In this document: one piece after another, positions 29,595 through 39,749 of the stretch
How the letters are laid out: every line of letters begins with the position of its first letter
Numbering within the stretch: position 1 is the first letter of the stretch
Assembly (NCBI GenBank): GCA_965200445.1
Contig: OZ241341.1
Span: 124,001-188,000 of the forward strand
Direction: 5' to 3'
Origin: CBDATY01 sp965200445
GTDB lineage: Bacteria > Bacillota_I > Bacilli_A > Mycoplasmatales > Mycoplasmataceae
DNA: 64,000 nucleotides
Notes under the pieces: generated by a model
Told to the model about the DNA's origin: nothing
What the model saw: only the letters and a program-made list of their open reading frames with translations
Databases searched by the model: none
Made by a program: the position numbers and the translations under genes

Positions 29595-30144
29595 TTTTCA
29601 ACCATAATAATGCCCAATATTTTTGTTTAGCATGTTTTGTAAACAATACTTCCAAATTATAAGCTGCAAAATCAATTAAATGCTCTGATTCCAACGCTAC
29701 GATTCCTTTCGGCATTAGCAGTTGGTTTTGGACCACAAATTTTAAGGCAGCATCATAAAAACTGTGCTTAGCAAACGGAGGGTCTAAGAATATAAGGTTA
29801 AATGCTTGTTTTTGATTTGCACAATTTTTTAAGACTTCCATAAAATCATTTTGGCTCAGTTTATAGTTCTGTTTTGGCACATGGCGTAAATTGTGCTCTA
29901 AAACTTTATGTACTGCAGCATCTTTATCATTAAATCAACAAAATTTTGCCCCTTGGGACAGAGTCTCTAAGCCTAACTGTCCGCTACCCGCAAATAAATC
30001 TAAAACAACAGAACCCTGCAAAGAGATTCTATTATGCAGGGCGTTAAATAAAGATTGCTTAACATAATCCATCATGGGACGGGTAGTTAATTCACTGGGC
30101 CTGATAATTTTTTGCTTGCGATATTTGCCTGTAATTACTCTCAT
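29587..30144 (-). CDS. rsmD: 16S rRNA (guanine(966)-N(2))-methyltransferase
   Basis: SAM-dependent methyltransferase of 185 residues. The start MRVITGKYRKQKI is typical of RsmD, followed by the SAM loop VLDLFAGSGQLGLE and the catalytic FLDPPFAK. TGA gives Trp at 29935-29937 (FCWFNDKDAA). The gene heads the minus-strand run rsmD-gmk-prpC-prkC-rsgA-rpe-thiN, in which neighbours overlap or lie within 15 bp. Confidence 0.93.
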
Positions 30145-30253
30145 ATTGTAAAAGACTGCTGATGTAGCAGGTATATATATTATAACTTAAAAGGGGCTGT
30201 TATTAATTAGCTTTTGCTTGTTAATCCCCAAAATAGTTTTAATATTTTCAAAA

Positions 30254-30259
30254 TATAAT
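30254..30259 (+). promoter_or_regulatory. Candidate -10 box for def
   Basis: TATAAT within AAATATAATATGATAATAT, about 45 bp before the def start. No recognisable -35. The 160-bp gap between rsmD and def is divergent and AT-rich, so it must serve both directions. Confidence 0.35.
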
Positions 30260-30304
30260 ATGATAATATACAGCAATTAATTTTCAAAAACTGATTTAAC
30301 TGTA

Positions 30305-30898
30305 ATGGCCAATAATTCCAAGAACCAAACCCCGAACCTAGAAACAAAAATCACTTTTGATACTCAACCGGTCCTGAAAAACCTTTGTGCAGTTGTGCTC
30401 TTGCCTCTCTCTGCTGATGATAATAAAATCATGCAGGAAATTATTGAATATGTTAAATGGAGTCGCGACCCTCAATTAAACCAGGGACGAGCTCGCCACA
30501 GTGCTGTGGGCTTAGCAGCGAACCAAATTGGGTATGCTAAGCAAATGTTTTATATGCATTACAAGCTGGACACAGAGGATGCACCTGCTAGCACGATTAA
30601 AGCGGTTATTAATCCCAAGATCATTCAATATTCACAAGCCATTACCTTTTTACCAAAGGGTGAAGGATGCTTAAGTGTTGAGCATAATGATGACTACCCC
30701 GGGATTGTGCCTCGCCACCAAAAAATAGTAGTTGAATTTTATGACTATCTACAGGGTAAGACCGTGGTGGAAACACTCCGTAATTTTGAAGCAATTGTAT
30801 TTCAACATGAATTTGATCATCTCCAGGGTCATTTATACTACGAAAGAATTGACAAAGCTAATCCTGAATACATTGATCCTGCATGAACATCAATTTAA
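30305..30898 (+). CDS. def: Peptide deformylase
   Basis: Metalloenzyme of 197 residues that removes formyl from nascent N-termini. The three active motifs are GLAANQIG (I), EGCLS (II) and QHEFDHLQG (III), with the metal ligands Cys and two His and the catalytic Glu. A standard-code reading stops at TGA 30884-30886; with UGA as Trp the frame adds WTSI and ends at TAA 30896-30898. That TAA shares a TTAA with the stop of the convergent RNase J gene. No clear ribosome-binding site precedes the ATG. Confidence 0.95.
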
Positions 30899-32577
30899 AG
30901 TTTGTCTAATACCAAAGGAATAATAATCGGGTTGCGCTTTTTTACCCGGTATATATAAGGAGAAAGAGTATCTTTCACTGAGTTTTTAATTTCCTTAAAT
31001 GTTGGTCGCTCACCATCAAGCACTTCTTGCACAGATTGATTAACAATTTGAATCATGTTCTTAATAATTTGACCAGATTTTTTGACATAAAAGCTGCCGC
31101 GACAAATGATTTTAGGTGATGCCAACAGTTGTCGCTGTTGAAAATTAATCGCAATCACGACAGCCAAAACACCGTTTTGTGCCATAATTTCGCGATCCGA
31201 AATCACAGCTGTTGCCTTGCCAGACATATCATTACCATCCACATACACAGCGTCAGCGGGAATTCTTTTGCCGATTCAGGCATTATTCTGATAAATGTTA
31301 ATTTGGTCACCATTAGAGCAAACAAAGATGTTTTTGCGCGGGACATCTACTTTCATAGCAGTATTAGCATGGGCCTGTAACATACGATAATCACCGTGCA
31401 TCGGCATGAAAAAAGTTGGTTTAGCAATCGTCAACAGCAGCTTTTGTTCTTCTTGGGCGGCGTGACCCGAAGTGTGAATCTTAAAAGCACTACTATTTTC
31501 ATGCACAATCGCTTTACGCTTAATCAGCAAATTAACGACTTTTTCGACTTCCATTTTATTACCTGGAATAGCAGATGATGACAAAATTACTGTATCACCT
31601 GGAATAATAGAAACCTGAGCATGGGAATTATTGGCTAGCCGTGATAACGCGGCCATAGTTTCGCCCTGTGACCCAGTACAAATAATTAAAGTTTGCTTAG
31701 GAGCCAATTTTTTTAGATCAGCTGCTTTAATAAAAATGTCATTTCTGATTTTTAAATGGCCCATTTGCCGAATAATGGAAATGATTTTATCCAAACTGCG
31801 ACCTAAAACAAGAATTTTACGATTTAATTGAAAAGCCAGCTCAATGATTTTTTGAATCCGGTGCACATTCGAGGCAAAAGTTGATATCAAAATGCGACCT
31901 TGGGATTTCATAAACAAAATTTTGAGGTTTTGAACAATCTCAATTTCTGTTTGCGTATAACCAGAAAACTCGGAATTAGTGGAATCAGCCATCAGGAGTT
32001 TCACACCTTCTTGCCCCAGCACTGACAATTTTTCGATATCAGCTTTATGCCCGAGCGGGGTTCAATCAAATTTATAATCACCTGTGGAAATCACCTTACC
32101 GTTCGGTGTCTCAACAGCAACCCCGAATGCATCAGGAATACTGTGGTTAACAGCAAAAAAACTGATGTGAAAATTAGCAGTTTTAATGTGGGAACCAGAA
32201 CTGTAGCGTTTAATCGTTGTCAGATGAGTTAAGCGGTGTTCCTTAAGGCGATCAGCGATTAAAGCAGCAGCCAGTTCAGGCGCATAAATCACCGGAATTT
32301 TTACCTGACGCAATAAATAAGGAATCCCCCCAATGTGGTCCTCATGGCCATGGGTAATAATCAAGGCCTTAATTTTATAGTTATTTTGCTGCAAATACGT
32401 ATAGTCAGGAATAATGGCGTCAACACTCACCATTGATTTGCGCGGGAATTTCACTCCGGCATCCAAAATGATGATTTCATCATTATGTTCAATGCAATAG
32501 GTGTTTTTACCAATTTCTTCTAAACCACCTAGGGCAAAGACCTTTGTAATGTGTTTTTTATCAATGATATCGGTCAA
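30895..32577 (-). CDS. rnj: Ribonuclease J
   Basis: Metallo-beta-lactamase/beta-CASP ribonuclease of about 560 residues, central to mRNA decay and 5' processing. The metal motif THGHEDHIGG and the later STGDYKFDW are present. The beta-CASP parts show ICTGSQGETMAAL, and HTSGHAAQEE lies near the C-terminal half. TGA is Trp at 31264, 32029-32060 and nearby. I prefer the TTG start at 32575-32577 (then TDIIDKKHITKVFA) because GAAGGGA stands upstream; an in-frame TTG 24 bp earlier is the alternative. Confidence 0.92.
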
Positions 32578-32666
32578 AATAAGTCCCTTCTTTTGGATCA
32601 AGACTATCTAATGTTCATACGTCAAAACAGCAATCATAACCGATTACTGAAATGACAATTTGCTTT

Positions 32667-32672
32667 ATTATA
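32667..32672 (-). promoter_or_regulatory. Candidate -10 box for RNase J gene
   Basis: TATAAT in TATTGTATAATAAAG on the minus strand, about 90 bp upstream of the TTG start, in the 175-bp gap after pgk. The -35 region is not convincing. Confidence 0.35.
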
Positions 32673-32752
32673 CAATAAAAAAATTAATTAAGCATTTTTA
32701 GGCGTGCAAAGACTGTAGCACCAGACCTAGCACCTTATAGCCAGTTAGAGTG

Positions 32753-33967
32753 TTATTTGTCCAAAATATTTAAAGCGGGTAGTGGCTTACCTGCCACAAA
32801 ATCAAGGGCAGCACCACCACCAGTTGAGATGTGGCTAAAGACAGAGGCAAAGCCTAGTTGCACAGCCGCCGCCGCCGAGTCGCCACCACCGATCACAGTG
32901 AAGGCATTTTTTAGTGCCGCGATGGCTTGGCAAATTTCGACCGTCCCTTTAGCATAGTTAGCAAATTCAAACACCCCTACCGGCCCATTTCAAAATACTG
33001 TTTTGGCTTGGGCGATGATTTCTTTAAAATACTTAACAGACCGGGGACCAATATCCAGACCCATATATTTAGCATCAATTTCATCAGTGATAGTATAACG
33101 GGGCTCGCTATTTTCAAACGTTTTACTTTCCCCAAAATCCAAAGGCAGGATAATTTTATCTTTGTATTGGGCAAGATATTCTTGCGCTAAGGCAATTTTA
33201 TCTTGCTCGACCAGAGAATCACCAATGTGCTTGTTTTGGGCGGCTTTAAAGGTGTATGCCATCCCCCCCGCGATAATTAATTTATCGGTATGTTTTAGCA
33301 GACTATCAATAATGCCGATTTTATCTGACACTTTAGCGCCGCCAATGATCCCTACAAACGGTTGCTCTGGGTGCTGCACAATTTTCCCTAAATTGGTTAG
33401 CTCTTTTTGGACTAAAAAGCCGATGCCTACTTCTTTCATAGACGCAGCGATTCCACAATTAGAAGCATGTGCACGGTGAATCGTACCAAAAGCATCATTA
33501 ATAAACACATCACCGAGATGAGCTCAATACAAACCTAAAGCTTGGTCATTACCGCTTTCGCGGTTAGCCTTTAAATTGAGTTGGCCATTGGAATCCATAA
33601 TGTCTGCAAACCTGGTGTTTTCAACCAGCAAAACTTCGCTAGGCTTTAAGTTAGCAATCGCCTCTTCTAATTCTTGTCCCTCAATGTCGTTCACAAAATG
33701 AACAGCATGACCTTCGATTAGCTTACCAAGCAAACTAGCGACAGGATTTAGGGTTTTAGATTTTAAGTCTTCTTCTTTTGCTACTCGCCCAAAGTGCGAA
33801 AACAGAACAATTTTAGCTTTTTGCTCAATCAAATATTTAATGGTCGGCAGAGCTGCTTTGACCCTGGAATCATCAGTAATAATTTGGTTATTCATCGGGA
33901 CATTAAAATCAACTCTGACCAGCACAACTTTTTCTTGAACATCTAGATCAGTTACATTTTTTATCAT
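32753..33967 (-). CDS. pgk: Phosphoglycerate kinase
   Basis: Glycolytic kinase of 404 residues making ATP from 1,3-bisphosphoglycerate. The substrate motif VLVRVDFNVPMNN is near the N-terminus, SHFGR follows, and the nucleotide-site segments GGAKVSDKI and TVIGGGDSAAAAVQLG are intact. TGA is Trp at 33509-33523 and 32975-32989. The TAA is at 32753-32755. It is preceded by a terminator for the permease upstream, so it probably has its own promoter in the 100-bp gap. Confidence 0.97.
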
Positions 33968-34021
33968 ACAGTGCCTTTCTGTGGTTTCATATTGTAATTA
34001 TATCTATATTTTTAGGCAAAT

Positions 34022-34045
34022 AAAAACACACAGATGTGTGTTTTT
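34022..34045 (-). terminator. Terminator after the amino-acid permease
   Basis: Perfect 10-bp stem AAAAACACAC / GTGTGTTTTT with an AGAT loop. Being symmetric, it ends in a U-run on either strand. It lies 18 bp after the permease stop and upstream of pgk. Confidence 0.85.
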
Positions 34046-34063
34046 AAAATGCATTATCTAGTG

Positions 34064-35893
34064 TTATTCGTCGATATGGTCTGCGTCATGCGCTCTTTCT
34101 TCAGCGAGCATGGCTTCAAACTTATCAGCCACAACTTTTAGTTCGGCCTGAATGTGACTAGCATATTCTAAGTTAGCATTGGTTTGCTTTTCGTACAAAG
34201 AGTTATTCCTTTGGATGTAAGCATCTAATTCACGCTTTAGTCGCAAACTTACATAAGGCCAGTCATCACCAATCGTAAATTCATTATTTAGTCTTTTTTG
34301 TAACTCTGGATTACGTTCAAGACGGAATGTGTATTTTGGTTTGTAGTAGTAGAAATAAATCACCAAGCCAATAATAATAGCTGAACCAATAAAGAACAAT
34401 TCAATCACACTACCTAGCCATTCCAAGTTGCCCTTGCCTAGCGTAATGATGACATTATAGTAGTGGTAACCAAAGAAGAAGACCACAGCCACTAATCCAA
34501 TTGGCATCACAACCCATTCTCAAGCTTTCATGCGTAGCTTGCGATCAGAAGCTAATTTAATCGTTGTCAGCAACACCATACCATACACAAACAAGGTAAT
34601 AGCAGATGAAGCAGCTGTAAACAGTCGCACACTGAAAATTTGACCAATTAGATCTGTTGTGTTTTGTCTGGCGCCTGAAGCTTTTAGAGATCCAATAATG
34701 ATGTCAGGAATAATTAACCAGAGGATAATACAGACCGATGTCGCAGCCAGGTTTAACGCACAGCTTCGCACAGGGATATTATCACGATTTAGCTTACGGA
34801 AATTATCACTAATGTAACCCTCTTTAGCTAACGGTTGCAGAGTTGTTCCCCCAAATAACGCGTTTTGGGCAGCAGCTTGAATTTTAAGCCCTAAGCTACT
34901 AATTAGCATCAAAATGGCGCCTACCCAGGCGATCCATTTGGCGTTAAAGGGCAGTCAGGTGGCAATATTCATATTCTGTTTAAAGCCATCTGAACCAGTG
35001 CTACCATTAAAGGCGCCAAAGTAAATTAGCGAAACAATAATATAAAACACGGTTACTATAAGCATAATAATCATGATCCCTAGCCCAACATTGCGTTCTG
35101 GGTTTTCAATGTTACGCCCGGAAGTAGAAAAGGTTTCAAAACCAGCAAAATAGAAAAAGGTAGCATTAAAGGCTTGGATAATTCCAGCTAGTGATATACG
35201 ATTACCACCATCTGTAGAATTAGAACTTGAAGCATTTGACGCTCAATATTTATAATTGGCAGCACCATGTTGAACACACAGTACAACAGCGGCCACTAAA
35301 AGGAAAAAGGTTGTTCCTCATTTTACTAAACTAGCATAGTTATTAGATAACTTATAAGCCCTAATCCCGATAAATACCACAGAGGCAGCAGCTAGATAAA
35401 TAATAATTCCAATCACATCTAGATATAGACTTGTAAAAGCACCAAGATTAACCACTAAGGGTGAACCTCCTCCGGTGTAATCAGCAAGGAAGTTCCCGCG
35501 CAGCAAGAAAAGTATCTGCAGTGTAATCAAAAATGGTAGTGAAATATATTGAATAAACGCTACAAAGAACCCTACAAAACGTCCTCACGTAGTCCTTGTA
35601 TAAATATAGGCAGCACCATTGTTATCTGAATTGTGTATGCGCGATAATTTAGCAAAAGATCAAGCACAAACAGCAGCAATCAGCCCCACAAGCACTAAAA
35701 CCCATACAGCATTGATCCCGACCGAATTAGGGTTATTAGTATAACCACTAGAACCGGAACCAGGATTAGACAAAACAGCATAACCACCGATAAAACCTGC
35801 TGAAGCAGTGAAGTTAAATCCGTATCAAATAAACTCTTTTAACGTGATTTTCTTCTTATCGATGCCACGACTTTTTGTTGAAGTCTGTCCCAT
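34064..35893 (-). CDS. APC family amino-acid permease
   Basis: Polytopic membrane protein of 609 residues, about 12-13 membrane segments. N-terminal features fit the amino acid-polyamine-organocation superfamily: FNFTASAGFIGGY early, then GINAVWVLVLVGLIAAVCAWSF and the motif GFETFSTSGRNIENPERNVG, the usual FaGFE...EtknPeRnvP region. A hydrophilic C-terminal tail of about 85 residues carries a likely coiled coil. Many TGA codons are read as Trp. The ATG has AAGG upstream. The substrate is not predictable. Confidence 0.85.
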
Positions 35894-35941
35894 AAAAAAC
35901 CTTAAAATAATTTAAAAATATAATATTTGGTCATTTTACCA

Positions 35942-35963
35942 AATTGTTTTGATTAAAACAATT
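35942..35963. terminator. Inverted repeat upstream of the permease gene
   Basis: AATTGTTTT at 35942-35950 pairs exactly with AAAACAATT at 35955-35963 around a GATT loop. It stands between the gapA terminator and the permease start and may be a second terminator or a hairpin in the permease leader. Confidence 0.45.
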
Positions 35964-35973
35964 ATTCTCATTA

Positions 35974-36005
35974 AAAAATAGAATATTCTGCAATATTCTA
36001 TTTTT
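35974..36005 (-). terminator. Terminator after gapA
   Basis: A perfect 14-bp stem (35974-35987 with 35992-36005) with a CTGC/GCAG loop, arms AAAAATAGAATATT and complement. It ends in a U-run on the minus strand and lies about 35 bp after the gapA stop. Confidence 0.88.
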
Positions 36006-36039
36006 CAGACATTAGGCTTGTAAAGTTTGTTAACTTTAT

Positions 36040-37044
36040 TTAGATGGCATTAATTGTTCTTACCATTTGCGAAACATAAGACATTTCGTTGTCATATCAA
36101 GCAAATACTTTAACCAACTGCCCTTCTGCGGTGTCAATAACTTGAGTTAGAGTGGCATCAAAAATAGAACCATAAAAAGAACCTTTAACATCTGATGAAA
36201 CAATTGGAGCTGTGTTATACGACATAGCTTCTGATAATTCTCCATGCGCATATTTTTTCAGCACATCGTTAATTTTTTCCACAGTAGCTGGTTTTTTTAA
36301 AGTCAGGGTTAAGTCTACAATCGAACCTGTAATCGCAGGAATACGCAGCGCCTTACCATCCAACTTCCCTAATAGATGTGGCAAGACCTTACCAACAGCA
36401 ACAGCTGCTCCCGTATGCGTAGGAATAATGTTAGAGAAAACAGCACGCCCTCGACGAGGATCAAGGTGAGGTAAATCCAAAATTTTTTGGTCATTAGTAG
36501 CAGCGTGGACTGTAGTTAATAACCCGTTCTTAATCCCAAATTCTTTATCTAAAGCATAAGCAACTGGCGTAGCACAGTTGGTTGTGCAAGAGGCACAAGA
36601 AATAATCGTATCTTGTTCAGTAACCGTTTGGTGATTAACACCATACACGATTGTAGGCATCTCTCCTTGGGCAGGGGCAGAAATAACAACCCGTTTTGCT
36701 CCTGCTGTAATGTGCGCTTGCGCTTTTTCTTTTGTACGGAAAAAACCAGTTGATTCTACCACTAAATCAATGCCTAATTCTTTTCAACGTAAATCACGCG
36801 GATCACGTTCAGCAAACACTAAAATTTCGTGTCCATCAACAATGATAGATTTATCTGTGTACTTAATTTTGCCTGGTCTAAATAAACCTTGTGCTGAATC
36901 GTACTCCAAAAGGTAAGCCAATGTTTTAGTATCAAATAAATCATTAACCGCTACAATTTGATGATGACCTTCGTCAAAAATTTTACGAAATGTTAGACGT
37001 CCAATTCGCCCAAAGCCATTAATAGCTATTTTTTTAGAATGCAT
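36040..37044 (-). CDS. gapA: Glyceraldehyde-3-phosphate dehydrogenase
   Basis: NAD-dependent glycolytic enzyme of 334 residues. The Rossmann start KIAINGFGRIGRL, the catalytic SCASCTTNCATP and the C-terminal WYDNEMSYVSQMV are intact; the last includes TGA Trp at 36097-36099. TGA is also Trp in the NAD domain near 36781. The ATG at 37042-37044 has AAAGGA upstream and a TATAAT box 30 bp away. In Bacillus a gap gene lies in the neighbourhood of mutM and dnaB; here gapA is separated from dnaI by the lipoprotein island. Confidence 0.98.
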
Positions 37045-37074
37045 AATATTTCCTTTCATAAATATACAGCAAAC

Positions 37075-37080
37075 ATTATA
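37075..37080 (-). promoter_or_regulatory. Candidate -10 box for gapA
   Basis: TATAAT preceded by TG on the minus strand (AATGTATAATG), 31 bp before the gapA ATG. A similar, partly decayed copy of this region occurs near 39515-39520, where the hexamer reads CATAAT. The -35 is weak. Confidence 0.5.
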
Positions 37081-37305
37081 CATTCTAATTTAACTATTGC
37101 GGTTGTTTTCATCAAAAATAATTTGTAATAAATCAACCTGTGTATCTAATTTTTATAACTGTTGTGGATGTGTCAGCAAGCAATCACATTCATAGAACTG
37201 TTTGACTAAGCAAAGCAGCTTAATTGAATGTTTGACTGCAAAATCTTGTAAGATGAAACGATTGCTTGCAACCTTTTATTGCATTATTGTGGGCAATAAC
37301 AGGTT

Positions 37306-39399
37306 TTAAGAAGTCTCAATTTTCACATTTGCCCACTTAAATTGGTCTATAGAAAATTGGTTAAAGCCAATAGCGCCACCACCTTTATTTGTGACGGTCA
37401 GATAAAGTTCGCTAGTTTGACCTGGCGTTAGAGTATTATTAGGAAGTCCCTCCTCACTAGCAAAAGAAAGGACAGTGAAAGATTTATAAGCACCATAGTC
37501 ATATGGATATCCAGTAGAGGCAGCAGTCTCTTGAACGACTTTCAGAAATTGATCTTTGAAATTAGGAGATGTAATGTCTGGGTTGGTATTAGCAGGCAAT
37601 GATCAAGTTTCATTACCAGAGGTAGTGTAAACATAAGACACCACAGCAGCATAAGATACATAAAATGTTGCAGCAGGAGTCATCATTAATGCTTTTATGG
37701 TTGTTTCTGGCGCGTTGCTAGCATCGCCATATTTAACTACAATGCTAGCAGCATCTGTGTCACTGGCAACATTCTGTGTTTCAGCCAGAGCGGTACGTGA
37801 CCCAGGGGCTGCAGAAATGCTTAGCTGATTGAATGCAGCTGCATCCAGCTTCATATTATCACTAACAAATGGGTTAATAAAGACAGCTGCGTTAGCCAGT
37901 AGTGATGCAATCACGTTATTATTGACTAAATCTTTATTATTATTTCAATTAGCTAACAAGCCCCCAAAATATCCGTCTAAATCATTACGCCAAGCAGCAT
38001 TACTTAAATATTTAAACATAGCTATCACTTGGTGTGCTCTGTCTAAAGGTGGATAAACATTCAGAGTTGTAGTAGCGGTTTGTACATCACCAGCAGCATC
38101 AGAAGTGTAGGTTACTGCAACAGCATTACTTGTGTCACCCATTAATGTAGTACCACCTCCCACAAGTGCATATGACATCTCATCAGATACGGCACCAGAA
38201 GGAAGAGGGATAGCATTGGCGGTTGCAGACTTAATAGCGTTAAAAATCGCAGTTCTAACATCTTGGTTGGTTAAATCTAAATTGGGTATACCAGTGGGAA
38301 GCACAATCGTACCAGTAGTCCCAATTGCATAATTAATAGTAGCAATAGTTTGGGTTGCAACATCAGGGTATTGAGATGTGACAGATATATCTTTTTCAAC
38401 TGCATCCATTGTCCCACTTGTGGTAGGCACATTAATAGTCATTTGAATGGTTTTGGGACGATTAGCAGGCGGAATACTTTGACCTTCCGGAACTGACAAA
38501 GTAGCTTTTTCAGCTGTTATTGTCAAATTATTGTTACTTTCAAGTTGGTCCAAAATAGCCTTTCGAAAAGCAGGATTATCGGTATTATAATCTGCTGCTG
38601 TTTGGCTATCTAGCGAAACTGTGACATTTGCATCTTGAATTTTATCAGCAATTGCTGCAGCTGTCCCATAAGGATAAACAAACATATCTACAGGGGTTGA
38701 AGTATTGTCATTATTAGACACCACAGTTACCTGTAGGTCTGATTCTTCACCACTTAGAATAGTGGTTTGGGCAGGTTTACCTTTCACCTGGATATTTTTT
38801 AACGTAAAATCACTAGAGCTATACTTTTTTAAACCAGGATTTTGTTCCAGTAAATTTGCTCTTAGTAATGCTAAAAATTCATTACTATCTATACTTCACC
38901 GCGCTGTCCCACTTTTATAGGGGATGACTAAATTACGATTCACCATTTCTTTAGCAAGAGCAGTAGCTCCATTAGGAATACTAACCATTAGATTTACTGT
39001 TGCTTTTGCCTCTTTAACAGTGATAGTAGCTGTTACAGCTACAGCTTTGGCAACATCCAAAGTCGTTTTACTAAACGAAAAGTATTGATTAACCTCTTGT
39101 TGCGTTAGCCCTTTGGCTCCTTTATTATCTTCATAAAGTACGTTTTTTAAAGCTTGTTGAGTGTTTTTATTTGAAGTATCTAAATTGGTTGTAACTGCGG
39201 GTAAAATTAAATTTTTATTTTTAACTTTAGCGGCAATTTCATTAGCAGTTTTTTGGTCAGGTAAGATTTTTGCTGGTGTTAATGCAGGTCCTGTTAACTT
39301 AGATGCTGCATCTGCAGAGTCATCCCCGCAAGCCACAACTGCACTGGCGCCAGACCCTACAATGCTAACAACCCCAATAAGACTTAATAATTTTTTCAT
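37306..39399 (-). CDS. Multidomain lipoprotein paralogue 1
   Basis: Lipoprotein of 697 residues. Leader with Cys24 (SGASAVVAC). A Ser/Asp/Lys linker (SKLTGPALTPAK) follows, then about four spiralin-like modules of 85-110 residues, each starting with a pattern like VKNKNLILPAV or IGTTGTIVLPTG. A C-terminal domain of about 270 residues begins at DRAHQVIAMFKYLSN and contains DGYFGGLLANW and TPAATFYVSYA. It reads through TGA Trp at 37600-37602, 37915-37944 and 38788-38895. It is nearly the same as paralogue 2. RBS AAGGAAG. Presumed surface protein; function not recognised. Confidence 0.85.
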
Positions 39400-39749
39400 A
39401 AAACTTCCTTTGAATCTAACTGAAATATTTCTGCGATATACACTATATTATCATTATCCTGTATTAATAGCTATTTTTTGAAAATGCGCAATATTTTTTT
39501 ATAAATATATAGCAAGCATTATGCATTCTAGTTTAACTATTGCGTTTGTTTTTGCCAAAAATAGTTTCTCTAGAACATTTTGTCCATTGAATTTACCATT
39601 ATTAATGCAGATATACAAACAAACCATCAAGTACGTGCAATTGTTTAACCAAGCAAAACAGGTTAATGAATGTTTAACTTCAAAATCCTATAAAATGAAA
39701 TAATTGCTCATAAATTTTTTTATTGCATTATTTTTGTTAATAACAGATT
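39400..39749. other. Gene-free stretch with duplicated flanks
   Basis: This 350-bp gap holds the leader and AT-rich promoter region of lipoprotein paralogue 1 (the part near 39400-39470 resembles the same region before paralogue 2 at 41805-41870). The part near 39500-39749 resembles the gap between paralogue 1 and gapA (37060-37305). No gene is supported; a short plus-strand reading frame at 39521-39703 has no ribosome-binding site. Confidence 0.7.

Noticed and set aside
39521..39703. 60-codon plus-strand open frame between lipoprotein paralogues 1 and 2
   Set aside because: No ribosome-binding site, no recognisable protein, and it lies in the duplicated intergenic segment whose sister copy is not open in the same way.
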